Source: JAMHWF01 sp964371405 (lineage in GTDB: Bacteria > Pseudomonadota > Gammaproteobacteria > Burkholderiales > Burkholderiaceae_C). Taken from it: 64,000 bases of DNA. The stretch spans positions 1 to 64,000 of the forward strand of contig CAYJLV010000020.1 of the NCBI GenBank assembly GCA_964371405.1. The letters are read 5' to 3'. The position numbers and the translations under genes are program-made. The notes beneath the pieces were generated by a model. That model was not told the origin of the DNA, did no database searches, and saw nothing but the letters and a program-made list of their open reading frames with translations. Within the stretch, counting starts at the first letter, position 1. Each line of letters begins with the position of its first letter. Below are positions 7,699 to 16,542 of the stretch, piece after piece.

Positions 7699-8892
7699 AT
7701 GCAGCCCGCACCGCACCCCGGCCCGCTGACCGACATCCGCGTCGTCGAACTCGGCCAGTTGATCGCCGGCCCGTTCGCCGGCAAGACGCTCGCCGACTTC
7801 GGCGCCGACGTGATCAAGATCGAGGCGCCGGGCCAGGGCGACCCGCTGCGCCAGTGGCGGCTGCTGCACGACGGCACCAGCGTGTGGTGGCAGGTGCAGA
7901 GCCGCAACAAGAAGAGCGTCGTGCTCGACCTGCGCGACGCCGCCGACCGCGACATCGTGCGCGCGCTGATCGCCGAAGCCGACGTGCTGATCGAGAACTT
8001 CAAGCCCGATGTGATGGAAGGCTGGGGCCTCGACTACGCGAGCCTGAGCGCCGCGAACCCGGGCCTCGTCATGCTGCGCATCAGCGGCTACGGCCAGGAC
8101 GGGCCGTACCGCGACCGCCCCGGCTTCGCCCTCATCGCCGAGGCGATGGGCGGTCTGCGCCACCTGAGCGGCGAGCCGGGCCGCGTACCGGTGCGCGTCG
8201 GCGTCAGCATCGGCGACACGCTGGCTGCGCTGCACGGCGTGATCGGCGTGCTGATGGCGCTGCACCAGCGCCGGCGCAGCGTCGACGCCGTGGCACCGAA
8301 GGGCCGCGGCCAGGTGGTCGACGTCGCGCTGTACGAAGCCGTCTTCAACTGCATGGAGAGCCTGCTGCCCGAATACAGCGCGTTCGGCGTCGTGCGCCAG
8401 CCGGCCGGCTCGGCACTGCCCGGCATCGCGCCGAGCAACGCCTACCCGTGCAGCGACGGCAACGTGCTCGTCTCGGGCAACGGCGACTCCATCTTCCGGC
8501 GCCTGATGACAGCGATCGGCCGCGACGACCTCGGCGCCGACCCGGCGCTCGCGAGCAACGTCGGCCGCGTCCAGCGCGTGGCCGAGATCGACGCCGCGAT
8601 CGGCGCCTGGACCGCGGCGCGCAGCGTCGCCGACGTGCTCGAAGTGCTGAACGCGGTGCAGGTGCCGGCCGGGCGCATCTACACCGCACGCGACATCGCC
8701 GAAGACCCGCACTACCGCGCGCGCGGCATGATCGAGACGGTGATGACGCCCGACGGCCTCGCCGTCGAAGTGCCCGGCATCGTGCCCAAACTCTCGGCGA
8801 CGCCGGGCGCCATCGTGCGGCGCGCGCCGACGCTCGGCGAGGACACCGAGGCCGTGCTGCGCGCGGCCGGGATCGAGAGGCGGCGCGACTAA
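7699..8892 (+). CDS. Family III CoA-transferase (CaiB/BaiF type)
   Basis: A 397-residue enzyme of the formyl-CoA transferase/CaiB/BaiF family, which moves CoA between carboxylic acids through an aspartyl intermediate. Visible marks are VVELGQLIAGPFAG at the N-terminus, GADVIKIE, NKKSVVLDL, RISGYGQDGPYRDRPGF and VRVGVSIGD, whose Asp173 fits the catalytic aspartate. Substrates cannot be predicted and no acyl-CoA pathway gene is adjacent. Its TAA stop (8890-8892) overlaps the tgt stop read on the other strand (8889-8891), so the two genes converge with no spacer. Confidence 0.9.
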   Translation: MQPAPHPGPLTDIRVVELGQLIAGPFAGKTLADFGADVIKIEAPGQGDPLRQWRLLHDGTSVWWQVQSRNKKSVVLDLRDAADRDIVRALIAEADVLIENFKPDVMEGWGLDYASLSAANPGLVMLRISGYGQDGPYRDRPGFALIAEAMGGLRHLSGEPGRVPVRVGVSIGDTLAALHGVIGVLMALHQRRRSVDAVAPKGRGQVVDVALYEAVFNCMESLLPEYSAFGVVRQPAGSALPGIAPSNAYPCSDGNVLVSGNGDSIFRRLMTAIGRDDLGADPALASNVGRVQRVAEIDAAIGAWTAARSVADVLEVLNAVQVPAGRIYTARDIAEDPHYRARGMIETVMTPDGLAVEVPGIVPKLSATPGAIVRRAPTLGEDTEAVLRAAGIERRRD

Positions 8893-10016
8893 ACGCCGCG
8901 CGCGCGATCGCTCGCGAACTGCGCGCGAAAGGCCTCGAAGCGCCCTGCGTCGATCGCCGCACGCACTTCGCGCATCAGGTTCAGGTAGTAGTGCAGGTTG
9001 TGCAGCGTCGTCAGCATCGGCCCCAGCATCTCGCCGCAGCGGTCGAGGTGGTGCAGGTAGGCGCGGCTGAAGCAGCGGCAGGTGTAGCAGCCGCAGGTCT
9101 CGTCGAGCGGCCGCTCGTCGCTCTTGTGACGCGCGTTGCGCAGGCGCAGGTCACCGAAGCGCGTGAACAGATGACCGTTGCGCGCATTGCGCGTCGGCAT
9201 CACGCAGTCGAACAGGTCGACGCCGTTGGCCACGCCATCGACCAAGTCCTCCGGCGTGCCGACGCCCATCAGGTAACGAGGCTTGCCTGACGGCAGGCGG
9301 TGCGGCGTGTGGGCAACGATGCGTCGCATCTCCTCCTTCGGTTCGCCGACGCTGACGCCGCCGACCGCATAGCCCGGCAGGTCGAGTGCGACCAATGCCT
9401 CGAGCGAGGCCTCGCGCAGCGGCTCGTACATGCCGCCCTGCACGATGCCGAACAGCGCGTTCGGGTTGGCCAGGCGCTCGAACTCGTCGCGGCAGCGTCG
9501 CGCCCAGCGCAGGCTCAGCTCCATCGAGGCGCGCGCCTCGGTCTCGGTCGTCAGGTGGCCGGCGGTCTGGTACGGCGTGCACTCGTCGAACTGCATGGCC
9601 ACGTCGCTGTCGAGCACGGTCTGGATCTGCATGCTGACTTCGGGAGTCAGCAGCAGGCGGTCGCCGTTGATCGGTGACGCGAACGCGACACCTTGCTCGC
9701 TGATCTTGCGCATCTCGCCGAGCGACCAGACCTGAAAGCCGCCGCTGTCGGTGAGGATCGGCCGCTGCCAGCCCTCGAAGCGGTGCAGCCCGCCGAACGT
9801 GCGCAGCACGTCGAGCCCCGGGCGCAGCCACAGGTGGAAGGTGTTGCCGAGGATGATCTGGGCGCCGATCTCCTCGAGCGTCGCCGGCATGACGCCCTTG
9901 ACCGTGCCGTAGGTCCCCACGGGCATGAAGGCCGGCGTCTCGACGACGCCGCGGCGCAGCGTCAGGCGGCCGCGCCGCGCGCGCCCTTCGGCGCCCAGCA
10001 GTTCGAAGCGAAGCAT
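8889..10016 (-). CDS. tgt: tRNA-guanine transglycosylase
   Basis: A 375-residue zinc enzyme that exchanges guanine-34 for preQ1 in GUN-anticodon tRNAs during queuosine synthesis. It shows LTDSGGFQVWSL (catalytic base Asp), FGIVQGGMY, LFDCVMPTRNAR with the nucleophilic Asp, and the zinc site CGCYTCRC followed by a distal His. The ATG at 10014-10016 (MLRFELLG) is chosen over an in-frame start at 10055 because homology begins there and the longer form would cover the Fur box. Its usual partner queA lies 5.4 kb away on the same strand, beyond an iron-uptake operon. Confidence 0.96.
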   Translation of the reverse strand: MLRFELLGAEGRARRGRLTLRRGVVETPAFMPVGTYGTVKGVMPATLEEIGAQIILGNTFHLWLRPGLDVLRTFGGLHRFEGWQRPILTDSGGFQVWSLGEMRKISEQGVAFASPINGDRLLLTPEVSMQIQTVLDSDVAMQFDECTPYQTAGHLTTETEARASMELSLRWARRCRDEFERLANPNALFGIVQGGMYEPLREASLEALVALDLPGYAVGGVSVGEPKEEMRRIVAHTPHRLPSGKPRYLMGVGTPEDLVDGVANGVDLFDCVMPTRNARNGHLFTRFGDLRLRNARHKSDERPLDETCGCYTCRCFSRAYLHHLDRCGEMLGPMLTTLHNLHYYLNLMREVRAAIDAGRFEAFRAQFASDRARGV

Positions 10017-10059
10017 CGGGCGATTGTCGCCGCGCGGCGTACCGCTTCTTGTCATCGTG

Positions 10060-10078
10060 AATAAGAATCGTTATCATT
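10060..10078. promoter_or_regulatory. Fur box
   Basis: The 19-mer AATAAGAATCGTTATCATT matches the Fur consensus (GATAATGATAATCATTATC) at most positions and is strikingly A/T-rich for this genome. It lies between the divergent starts of tgt and the siderophore receptor. It is expected to repress the receptor operon when iron is replete and could also affect tgt. Confidence 0.8.
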
Positions 10079-10166
10079 GCGTTGCGCATGTCTCCTGAAC
10101 GTACCTCGCCAGCCGTCGCCAGCGAATCCCTCCGTCACAGTGAAAAGAACCCCCGAGGAGTATTCG

Positions 10167-12422
10167 ATGACCCAGCGACCCTGCCCGCCGCGCGGCGCAG
10201 CTCCCGATTTCACGCCGCGGCCCGCGCGCCGCGGCCCCGGCTCGTTGGCGCCGCTGGGCGCGCTCGCCGCCGGCTTCGGCTTCGTCTCGCTGTCGCTGGC
10301 GCAGACCGTGACGCCCGCCGCCGAGCCGGCGCTGCCGCAGGTCACGGTGAAGGGCGCGTCGGAGCGGCAGGGCAGGGACAGCGTGCGCGCGACGACGACG
10401 ACGATCGGCAAGGGCCAGCAGGAACTGCGCGACGTGCCGCAGTCGATCACGGTGGTCACCGAGCGGCTGCTCGACGATCGCAACCTCGACACGCTCAAGG
10501 ACGCGCTCAAGGCCACCGCCGGCATCACGTTCCAGGCCGCCGAGGGCGGCGAGGAAGACATCCGCCTGCGCGGCTTCTCGCTGCAAAGCACCGGCGACAT
10601 CTTCATCGACGGCGTGCGCGACCCGGCGTTCTATGACCGCGACTCGTTCAACTGGGACCGCCTCGAACTGCTGCGCGGCTCGGCGTCGATGCTGTTCGGC
10701 CGCGGCTCGACCGGCGGCGCGGCCAACCAGGTCAGCAAGCAGCCGATGCTGATGGACCAGAACGAGATCGCCGTCACGATGGGCAATGCCGACTACCTGC
10801 GCGCCGTCGGCGACTTCAACGTCAAGACGGGCGACAACGCCGCGTTCCGCCTGACCGGCATGCTCAACACGGGCGACAACCACGGCGCACCGATCGACAA
10901 GTACGGCCTGGCACCGACCTACCGCTGGGGCATCGGCACGGCCGACGAGTTCACGATCGGCCTCTACCACCTCTACAACAAGAACGGCGTGCACTACGGC
11001 CTGCCGTGGCTCGAGAACACGATCATCGCCGGCGTCAGCGGCCGCGACTACTACGGCATGGCGAGCGACTACAACAAGTCGGGCGCGACCTTCGCCACGC
11101 TGACCCACGTGCACCGCTTTCGCGACGGCGCGCAGTGGCAGACGGCACTGCGCATCGGCGAATACTTCCGCGACCTGCGCGCCAGCGCGGTGCGCTTCGC
11201 GCCGGCCGCGGCGCAGCCCGGCGGCGCGGCCGTCACGGCGGCCAACTTCGGCCCGGGCACGGTGCTGCGCCGATCGGGCGGCAACGGCGTGCAGCTCAAG
11301 AACCAGGACATGACCGTCGCCTATCTGCAGAGCGACTACAGCGTCAAGTTCCAAGCTCTGGGGATGGAGCATGCCGTGACGACGGGCGCCGACCTGGCGA
11401 TCGAGAGCAAGCGCGTCAACGGCCTGCGCCAGGGCAGCCCGGTGCTGATCAAGCCCGACATCACCGTCGGCACGCCCGAAGACGGCGCCTGGGTCGACGA
11501 GTCGCTGCGCGTGCTGACGAAGACCTCCGACTTCGACGCCAAGGGCCTCGGTGTCCACTTCCAGGATCTGGCCCAGGTCGCCGAACACTGGAAGCTGCTC
11601 GCCGGCCTGCGCTGGGACCGTTTCGGCGGCGACTACAACACTTACTCGGCGCAGAACGCCACGCTCGGTGCCGTGACGGCGTCGCGCTCGCGCACCGACT
11701 CGGTGTGGAGCCGGCGCTTCGGCGTGCTGTACCAGCCGACGCCGACGCAGTCGTACCACCTCTCCTACGGCACCTCGTTCAACACGTCGGGCGATACCTA
11801 CTCGCTCGACGTGCGCGGCGCCAACACGCCGCCTGAGAGCAGCCGCAATGTCGAGCTGGGCGCCAAGCTCGACTGGCGCGACAACCGCTTCACGACGCGC
11901 CTGGCGCTGTTTCACGCGACGAAGTTCAACGAGCGCAACACCGACCCGCTGATCGCCGACGCCTACCTGCTGTCGGGCAAGCGGCACGCCGCGGGCTTCG
12001 AGATCGACCTCGCCGGCCGCATCACGCCGGCATGGGAAGTGTTCGGCTCCTACACCTGGATCCCGAGCGCCAACATCGACAACGCACCCGCCGGCAGCCT
12101 CGAAGCCAAGGACACGCGCCCGGGCCTGACGCCGCGCCACTCCGGCTCGATCTGGTCGACCTACCGGTTGACGCAGAAGTGGCGCGTCGGCGGCGGCCTG
12201 AATGCGCGCAGCAGCGACAAGCCCATCGGCACGACGGCGCCGATCGTTGCGCCGAAGTTCATGACGGCCGACCTCATGGCCGAGTACGTCGAAGGGCCGC
12301 TGTCGTTCAAGTTCAACCTGTTCAACGTGACCGACAAGATCTATGCCGACATGCTCTACCGCGGCCACTACATCCCGGGCAAGCCGCGCACGCTGCAGCT
12401 GACGACAGCCTACAAGTTCTGA
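10167..12422 (+). CDS. TonB-dependent siderophore receptor (catecholate/Fiu-like)
   Basis: A 751-residue outer-membrane receptor. The N-terminus has a long basic leader and a hydrophobic segment ending in SLSLAQ. The plug domain follows (DVPQSITVVTERLLDDRN, then DIRLRGF, DIFIDGVRD, ELLRGSASMLFGRGSTGG), then a 22-strand-type barrel ending in YKF, the usual aromatic C-terminus. This is the TonB-dependent siderophore receptor family, whose Fiu-like members take up ferric catecholates; the ligand is inferred. The ATG at 10167 has a good GAGGAG site 6 bp upstream. A Fur box lies about 90 bp upstream, and tonB-exbB-exbD-hemP follow. Confidence 0.92.
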   Translation: MTQRPCPPRGAAPDFTPRPARRGPGSLAPLGALAAGFGFVSLSLAQTVTPAAEPALPQVTVKGASERQGRDSVRATTTTIGKGQQELRDVPQSITVVTERLLDDRNLDTLKDALKATAGITFQAAEGGEEDIRLRGFSLQSTGDIFIDGVRDPAFYDRDSFNWDRLELLRGSASMLFGRGSTGGAANQVSKQPMLMDQNEIAVTMGNADYLRAVGDFNVKTGDNAAFRLTGMLNTGDNHGAPIDKYGLAPTYRWGIGTADEFTIGLYHLYNKNGVHYGLPWLENTIIAGVSGRDYYGMASDYNKSGATFATLTHVHRFRDGAQWQTALRIGEYFRDLRASAVRFAPAAAQPGGAAVTAANFGPGTVLRRSGGNGVQLKNQDMTVAYLQSDYSVKFQALGMEHAVTTGADLAIESKRVNGLRQGSPVLIKPDITVGTPEDGAWVDESLRVLTKTSDFDAKGLGVHFQDLAQVAEHWKLLAGLRWDRFGGDYNTYSAQNATLGAVTASRSRTDSVWSRRFGVLYQPTPTQSYHLSYGTSFNTSGDTYSLDVRGANTPPESSRNVELGAKLDWRDNRFTTRLALFHATKFNERNTDPLIADAYLLSGKRHAAGFEIDLAGRITPAWEVFGSYTWIPSANIDNAPAGSLEAKDTRPGLTPRHSGSIWSTYRLTQKWRVGGGLNARSSDKPIGTTAPIVAPKFMTADLMAEYVEGPLSFKFNLFNVTDKIYADMLYRGHYIPGKPRTLQLTTAYKF

Positions 12423-12461
12423 CGCAGCCAGCCGCTCACCGCCGAAAGCAAAGCCGCCGCC

Positions 12462-13172
12462 ATGCTGCCGCACGCCCCGCAAGTGCTGACCGCCACCGCC
12501 TCCGACTGGATCGAACTGCTGCACGAGCCCGAGCCGCGGCCCTGGCGCCACCTGCCGACGATCGCCGGCGTGCTGGCCGCACACGTCGCCCTCGGCTGGG
12601 CGCTGCTGCAGGTCGACGCGGTGCGCCAGAGCGTCGTGCAGGCCGCGCCGCTGCTGATCGACTTCATCACGCTGGCACCGCCCAAGCCTGAAGTGCCGCC
12701 CCCGCCGCCGCCGCCGTCGCGCCCCGTCGTCGAGAAGCCGCGCCCGGCCCCGTTGATCACGGCGGCGCCGACGCCGGCCCCGGCACCGCCGGTCTTCGTC
12801 GCCGAGCCCACGCCGCCCGAGCCGCCGCCGCCCGTGGTCGCCGTCAACACGCCGCCCGAGCCGGCTCCGCCTGCGCCGCTGCCGACTCCCAAGACGGTGG
12901 CCGCGACGGCAGTGCAGTACACGCGGCCGCCGGCGCCCGTCTACCCCGCGATGTCGCGACGCAGCGGCGAGTCGGGCCGCGTCGTGCTGCGCGTGCTGAT
13001 CGACGAGAAGGGTCTGCCGCGTCAGATCACGGTGCAGCAGTCGTCGGGCCACGCGCGGCTCGACAACGCCGCGCTCGAAGCGATGAAGGACGCGCGCTTC
13101 AGGCCCTACACCGAGAACGGCGTGGCGCTGCCCGTCTGGGCACCGGCACCGATTGAATTCGACCTGGAGTAA
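12462..13172 (+). CDS. tonB: Energy transducer TonB
   Basis: A 236-residue inner-membrane protein. It has a cytoplasmic N-terminus, one membrane helix near residues 30-50, a long Pro/Ala/Glu-rich periplasmic spacer (about 70-145, including seven prolines in a row) and a C-terminal TonB domain (YPAMSRRSGESGRVVLRV to the end). It couples the proton gradient harvested by ExbB-ExbD to outer-membrane receptors such as the one encoded 40 bp upstream. exbB starts 5 bp after its stop, consistent with one Fur-controlled operon. Confidence 0.94.
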   Translation: MLPHAPQVLTATASDWIELLHEPEPRPWRHLPTIAGVLAAHVALGWALLQVDAVRQSVVQAAPLLIDFITLAPPKPEVPPPPPPPSRPVVEKPRPAPLITAAPTPAPAPPVFVAEPTPPEPPPPVVAVNTPPEPAPPAPLPTPKTVAATAVQYTRPPAPVYPAMSRRSGESGRVVLRVLIDEKGLPRQITVQQSSGHARLDNAALEAMKDARFRPYTENGVALPVWAPAPIEFDLE

Positions 13173-13177
13173 CCACC

Positions 13178-13954
13178 GTGAACGAGACCGTCAACACCGC
13201 CGCCGCGGTCACCGCCGTGCCCTCGCTGGGCTTCGGCCACTTCCTCGCGCAAAGCGACGCCATCGCGCGCTTCCTGCTTGTCGTGCTCGTCGTGATGTCG
13301 GTCGCGTCGTGGGCCCTGATCGTCTCCAAGAGCGCGGCACAGTGGCTGCGCCGCTCGCGCGGCGACAAGTTCCTGCGTCTGTTCTGGAACGCGACCTCGC
13401 TCGAAGCAGTGCAGCACGAGATCACGGCGCACGGCGTGCGCGACCCGTTCTCGCACCTGACGGCGCACGCGATGCACGCGCAGGTGCACCACGCGCGCTA
13501 CGGCGCCGCCAAGCTCGAGGAAGCGGGCAGCGCGCAGGAGTTCCTCACGCGCACGATCAAGAAGGTGCTCGACGAAGAGACGATGAAGCTCGAGAGCGGC
13601 CTGTCGGTGCTCGCCACCGTCGGCGCGACGGCGCCCTTCGTCGGCCTGTTCGGCACCGTCTGGGGCGTCTACCACGCGCTGGTGGCGATCGGCATGAGCG
13701 GCTCCGGCACGCTCGACAAGGTGGCCGGGCCGGTCGGCGAGGCGCTGATCATGACGGGCCTGGGGCTCGCGGTCGCGATCCCCGCGGTGATGGGCTACAA
13801 CGCCCTGGTGCGCAGCAACCGCGTGCTGACGGCGCGCCTGGACGCCTTCGCGCACGAGCTGTTCACCTTCCTGTCGACAGGCCAGTCGCTGCGCGCCGAC
13901 GCGGCGCCGCCGCCGTCCAAGGTGCACAGCCTCGACGTCGCCGCGCAGGGCTGA
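13178..13954 (+). CDS. exbB: Proton channel subunit ExbB
   Basis: A 258-residue MotA/TolQ/ExbB-family protein with three membrane helices: one near residues 28-50, and two later ones in the segment GATAPFVGLFGTVWGVY and in the GEALIMTGLGLAVAIPAVMGYN region. It forms the proton-conducting complex with ExbD that energises TonB. It starts 5 bp after tonB and is followed 19 bp later by exbD. Confidence 0.95.
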   Translation: MNETVNTAAAVTAVPSLGFGHFLAQSDAIARFLLVVLVVMSVASWALIVSKSAAQWLRRSRGDKFLRLFWNATSLEAVQHEITAHGVRDPFSHLTAHAMHAQVHHARYGAAKLEEAGSAQEFLTRTIKKVLDEETMKLESGLSVLATVGATAPFVGLFGTVWGVYHALVAIGMSGSGTLDKVAGPVGEALIMTGLGLAVAIPAVMGYNALVRSNRVLTARLDAFAHELFTFLSTGQSLRADAAPPPSKVHSLDVAAQG

Positions 13955-13973
13955 GGCGGATCGGGAGCACGCC

Positions 13974-14393
13974 ATGGCCTTCGCCAGCTTCGACAACCAC
14001 CGCGGCAACGCGCCAATGTCCGAGATCAACATGGTGCCGTTGATCGACGTGATGCTCGTGCTGCTCGTCATCTTCATCGTCACGGCGCCGCTGCTGACGC
14101 ACGCCGTCAAGCTCGACCTGCCGAAGGCGAGCGCGCAGCCCAATGTGCTCAAGCCCGAGGAGATCGAGCTGGCCATCGACGCCGCCGGCACGCTGTACTG
14201 GAACGGCGAGGTCGTCGCGCGCGACGAGGCCGCGCGCCGCTTCGGCGTCGAGGGCGCGAAGCAGCCGCAGCCCGAGCTGCACCTGCGCGCCGACCAGTCG
14301 GTCGCCTACCGCTTCGTCGCGCAGACCCTGGCCGACGCATCGCACGCCGGCCTGTCCAAGGTCGGTTTCGTCAGCGAACCCGAAACACGCTGA
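13974..14393 (+). CDS. exbD: Proton channel subunit ExbD
   Basis: A 139-residue single-span inner-membrane protein. The segment SEINMVPLIDVMLVLLVIF carries the conserved membrane Asp that takes the proton, and a periplasmic domain follows. Length and motif are standard for ExbD. It lies between exbB and hemP in the iron operon. Confidence 0.95.
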   Translation: MAFASFDNHRGNAPMSEINMVPLIDVMLVLLVIFIVTAPLLTHAVKLDLPKASAQPNVLKPEEIELAIDAAGTLYWNGEVVARDEAARRFGVEGAKQPQPELHLRADQSVAYRFVAQTLADASHAGLSKVGFVSEPETR

Positions 14394-14397
14394 AGCA

Positions 14398-14601
14398 ATG
14401 ACCGCCTCATCGAGAGACAAGCCTCCGCTGCGGCCGCAGACCGTCGGCGCCGCCGCCGGCATGGCGGACAGCGCGCCGCTGCCGCCGCTGGTGCGCAGCG
14501 AGCAGCTGTTCGGCCGCGGCACCGAGCTGCGCATCGAGCATCGCGGCGCGATCTATCGGCTGCGCCAGACGGCGCTCGGAAAGCTGATCCTCACGAAGTA
14601 G
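14398..14601 (+). CDS. hemP: Hemin uptake protein HemP
   Basis: A 67-residue protein. Its C-terminal half (RSEQLFGRGTELRIEHRG, IYRLRQTALGKLILTK) is the HemP/HmuP signature. In related betaproteobacteria HmuP helps activate heme and siderophore receptor genes under low iron; whether it does so here is inference. The ATG lies 4 bp after the exbD stop, so translation is probably coupled. Confidence 0.9.
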   Translation: MTASSRDKPPLRPQTVGAAAGMADSAPLPPLVRSEQLFGRGTELRIEHRGAIYRLRQTALGKLILTK

Positions 14602-14661
14602 CTCCACCGCCCACTGCACCAGCCAGCGCGCGCCAGCCAGTGCCTCACCCTCAGGAGGAGG

Positions 14662-15420
14662 ATGATGCTGGACCTGCCCAGCGCGCCGCCGGCGCTCGCG
14701 GAGCATGGCGATGTGTGAAGCGCATCGGATGCAGCCCGGCCCCGGCGTCGTGCAGGCACCCCCCGATGCTTCGCGTGCGCCCGCGACCGGATCACGCCGC
14801 CGCCGCGTGTGGGACCTGCCCGTCCTGCACCACTGCGCGCTGATCGGCGCGTGCCTGTCGACGACGGCGGCGCGCCGGCTCTACGAGCGACTGTTCCGCT
14901 GCTGCGAGCCGCGCGACGACTACGAAGTCCACGTCGGGCTGGTCGGGTCGTGCCGCCAGCGCGGGCCGGTGGCCGAGGCGCTGCAACGCGAACTCGACAA
15001 GCGGCACGCCTTCGCGATCCGCCGCTTCGCCACGACAAAGACGGCCGACGCGCTGCAGACGCAGTTCCTTGAGGCCGCGGAGGAAAGGGCGATCGGCGCC
15101 GCGCTGTGGGCCGCCCAGACGCACCCGCGCCGCGACGACGCCGTCGCCGAGGCGATCCATCGCTGCGTGCACATGCACCAGCACGCGGCCGGCGCGATGG
15201 CGCGCGCCGACCTGCAACGCTGCGCCCGGCTGGCGCGGCCGACCTCGTCGTCTGCCAGGCCGGCTGCATCAGCCACAACGCCTACTGGCTGGTCAAGGAC
15301 CACTGCAAGCGCACCGGCAAGCGCTGCATCTACCTCGACCGGCCGAGCGCCGCCGGCTTCGCGCGCGGCCTCGCCGGCCTGCCGCCCGCCGAGGCGACGC
15401 CCGGCGAGGCGTCGCGGTGA
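14662..15420 (+). pseudogene. DUF2325 protein gene, frameshifted and internally deleted
   Basis: Three pieces lie in two frames. A strong AGGAGGAG site precedes ATGATG at 14662 in frame 1, but that frame stops at 14716 after 18 codons. Frame 2 then encodes about 165 residues typical of the DUF2325 N-terminal part (RVWDLPVLHHCALIGACLS and HMHQHAAGAMARADLQR), up to about 15236. The C-terminal hallmark ADLVVCQAGCISHNAYW then appears back in frame 1 at about 15240 and ends at 15420. The coiled-coil middle of roughly 150-200 residues is missing. Relatives are often near hemP/TonB genes. Two frame changes plus a deletion suggest a dead gene, unless the sequence has errors. Confidence 0.7.
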
Positions 15421-15472
15421 CTACCGGCGGCGCTGCGCAACGGCGCTGCTGCACCGCTGACGACGACACGGC

Positions 15473-16516
15473 TCAGCGCGCCAGCAGCATTGCGTCGCCG
15501 TAGCTGAAGAAGCGGTAGCGCGCCGCCACGGCATGCCGGTACAGCGCGAACACGCGGTCGTGGCCGGCGAAGGCGCTGACGAGCATCAGCAGCGTGCTGC
15601 GCGGCAGGTGGAAGTTGGTGACGAGCGCGTCGACGACGCGGAACTCGAAGCCCGGCGTGATGAAGATGTCGGTCTCGCGCGCGCCGGGCTCGAGCGCGCC
15701 GCCGAGAGCGGCCGATTCGAGCGCGCGCAGCGTCGTCGTGCCGACGGCGACGACGCGCCGGCCGGCGGCCCGCGTGCCCGCGATCGCGGCGACCGTGTCG
15801 GCACCGACCTCGAACCACTCGCTGTGCATGCGGTGCTGCGCGATGTCGGCCACGCGCACCGGCTGGAACGTGCCGGCGCCGACGTGCAGCGTCACCCGCG
15901 CCATGCCGACGCCGCGCACGCGCAGCGTGTTGAGCAGCGCTTCGTCGAAGTGCAGCGCCGCGGTCGGCGCGGCGACGGCGCCCGGCCGCGCGGCGAACAC
16001 CGTCTGGTAGCGGCGTTCGTCGTCGCTCGTGTCGGCATGCGTGATGTAGGGCGGCAGCGGAACGTGGCCGTGGCGCTCGATCAGAGCGTGCGGATCGCCT
16101 GCGAAGCGCAACCGGAACAGGCTGCCGTCGGGCCCGCCGCGGCCGAGCACCTCGGCGTCGAAGGCGTCGGCAAAGCGCAGGCGGCTGCCTGCCGCGGGCG
16201 ACTTGCTCGCGCGCAGCTGGGCCAGCACTTCGGAGCCGGGCAGCACGCGCTCGACGAGCGCCTCGACCTTGCCGCCGCTGGCCTTGGCGCCGTAGAGCCG
16301 CGCCTTGATGACGCGCGTGTCGTTGAAGACGAGCAGGTCGCCGGCGTCGAGCAGTGCCGGCAGGTCGCGGAACGCGCGGTCCACCGGCCCGGCGCCGCGC
16401 CCGTCGAGCAGGCGCGACGCGCTGCGTTCGGCCGCCGGATGCTGCGCGATCAGCTCGGGCGGCAACTCGTAGTCGAAGTCGGCGAGCGTGTAGCGGCGGT
16501 CGGTGGGATGGGACAT
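15473..16516 (-). CDS. queA: S-adenosylmethionine:tRNA ribosyltransferase-isomerase
   Basis: A 347-residue enzyme that transfers and isomerises the ribosyl group of SAM onto preQ1-tRNA to give epoxyqueuosine, the step after Tgt. Visible: FDYELPPELIAQHPAAERSASRL, LLVFNDTRVIKARLYG, HVGAGTFQPVR, HSEWFEV and NFHLPRSTLLMLVSAFAG. The ATG at 16514-16516 (MSHPTDRR) sits 26 bp from the divergent recG start. The downstream tgt is separated from it by the iron operon. Confidence 0.96.
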   Translation of the reverse strand: MSHPTDRRYTLADFDYELPPELIAQHPAAERSASRLLDGRGAGPVDRAFRDLPALLDAGDLLVFNDTRVIKARLYGAKASGGKVEALVERVLPGSEVLAQLRASKSPAAGSRLRFADAFDAEVLGRGGPDGSLFRLRFAGDPHALIERHGHVPLPPYITHADTSDDERRYQTVFAARPGAVAAPTAALHFDEALLNTLRVRGVGMARVTLHVGAGTFQPVRVADIAQHRMHSEWFEVGADTVAAIAGTRAAGRRVVAVGTTTLRALESAALGGALEPGARETDIFITPGFEFRVVDALVTNFHLPRSTLLMLVSAFAGHDRVFALYRHAVAARYRFFSYGDAMLLAR

Positions 16517-16542
16517 GGCGCGAGGGAGGGCAGAATTGTTCC

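Noticed and set aside
12690..12900. Proline-coding CCG/CCC run as a possible repeat artefact
   Set aside because: It is the normal Pro-rich periplasmic spacer of TonB.
10074..13052. 992-codon open frame on the minus strand
   Set aside because: It runs antisense across the siderophore receptor and tonB, and its product has no domain-like pattern.
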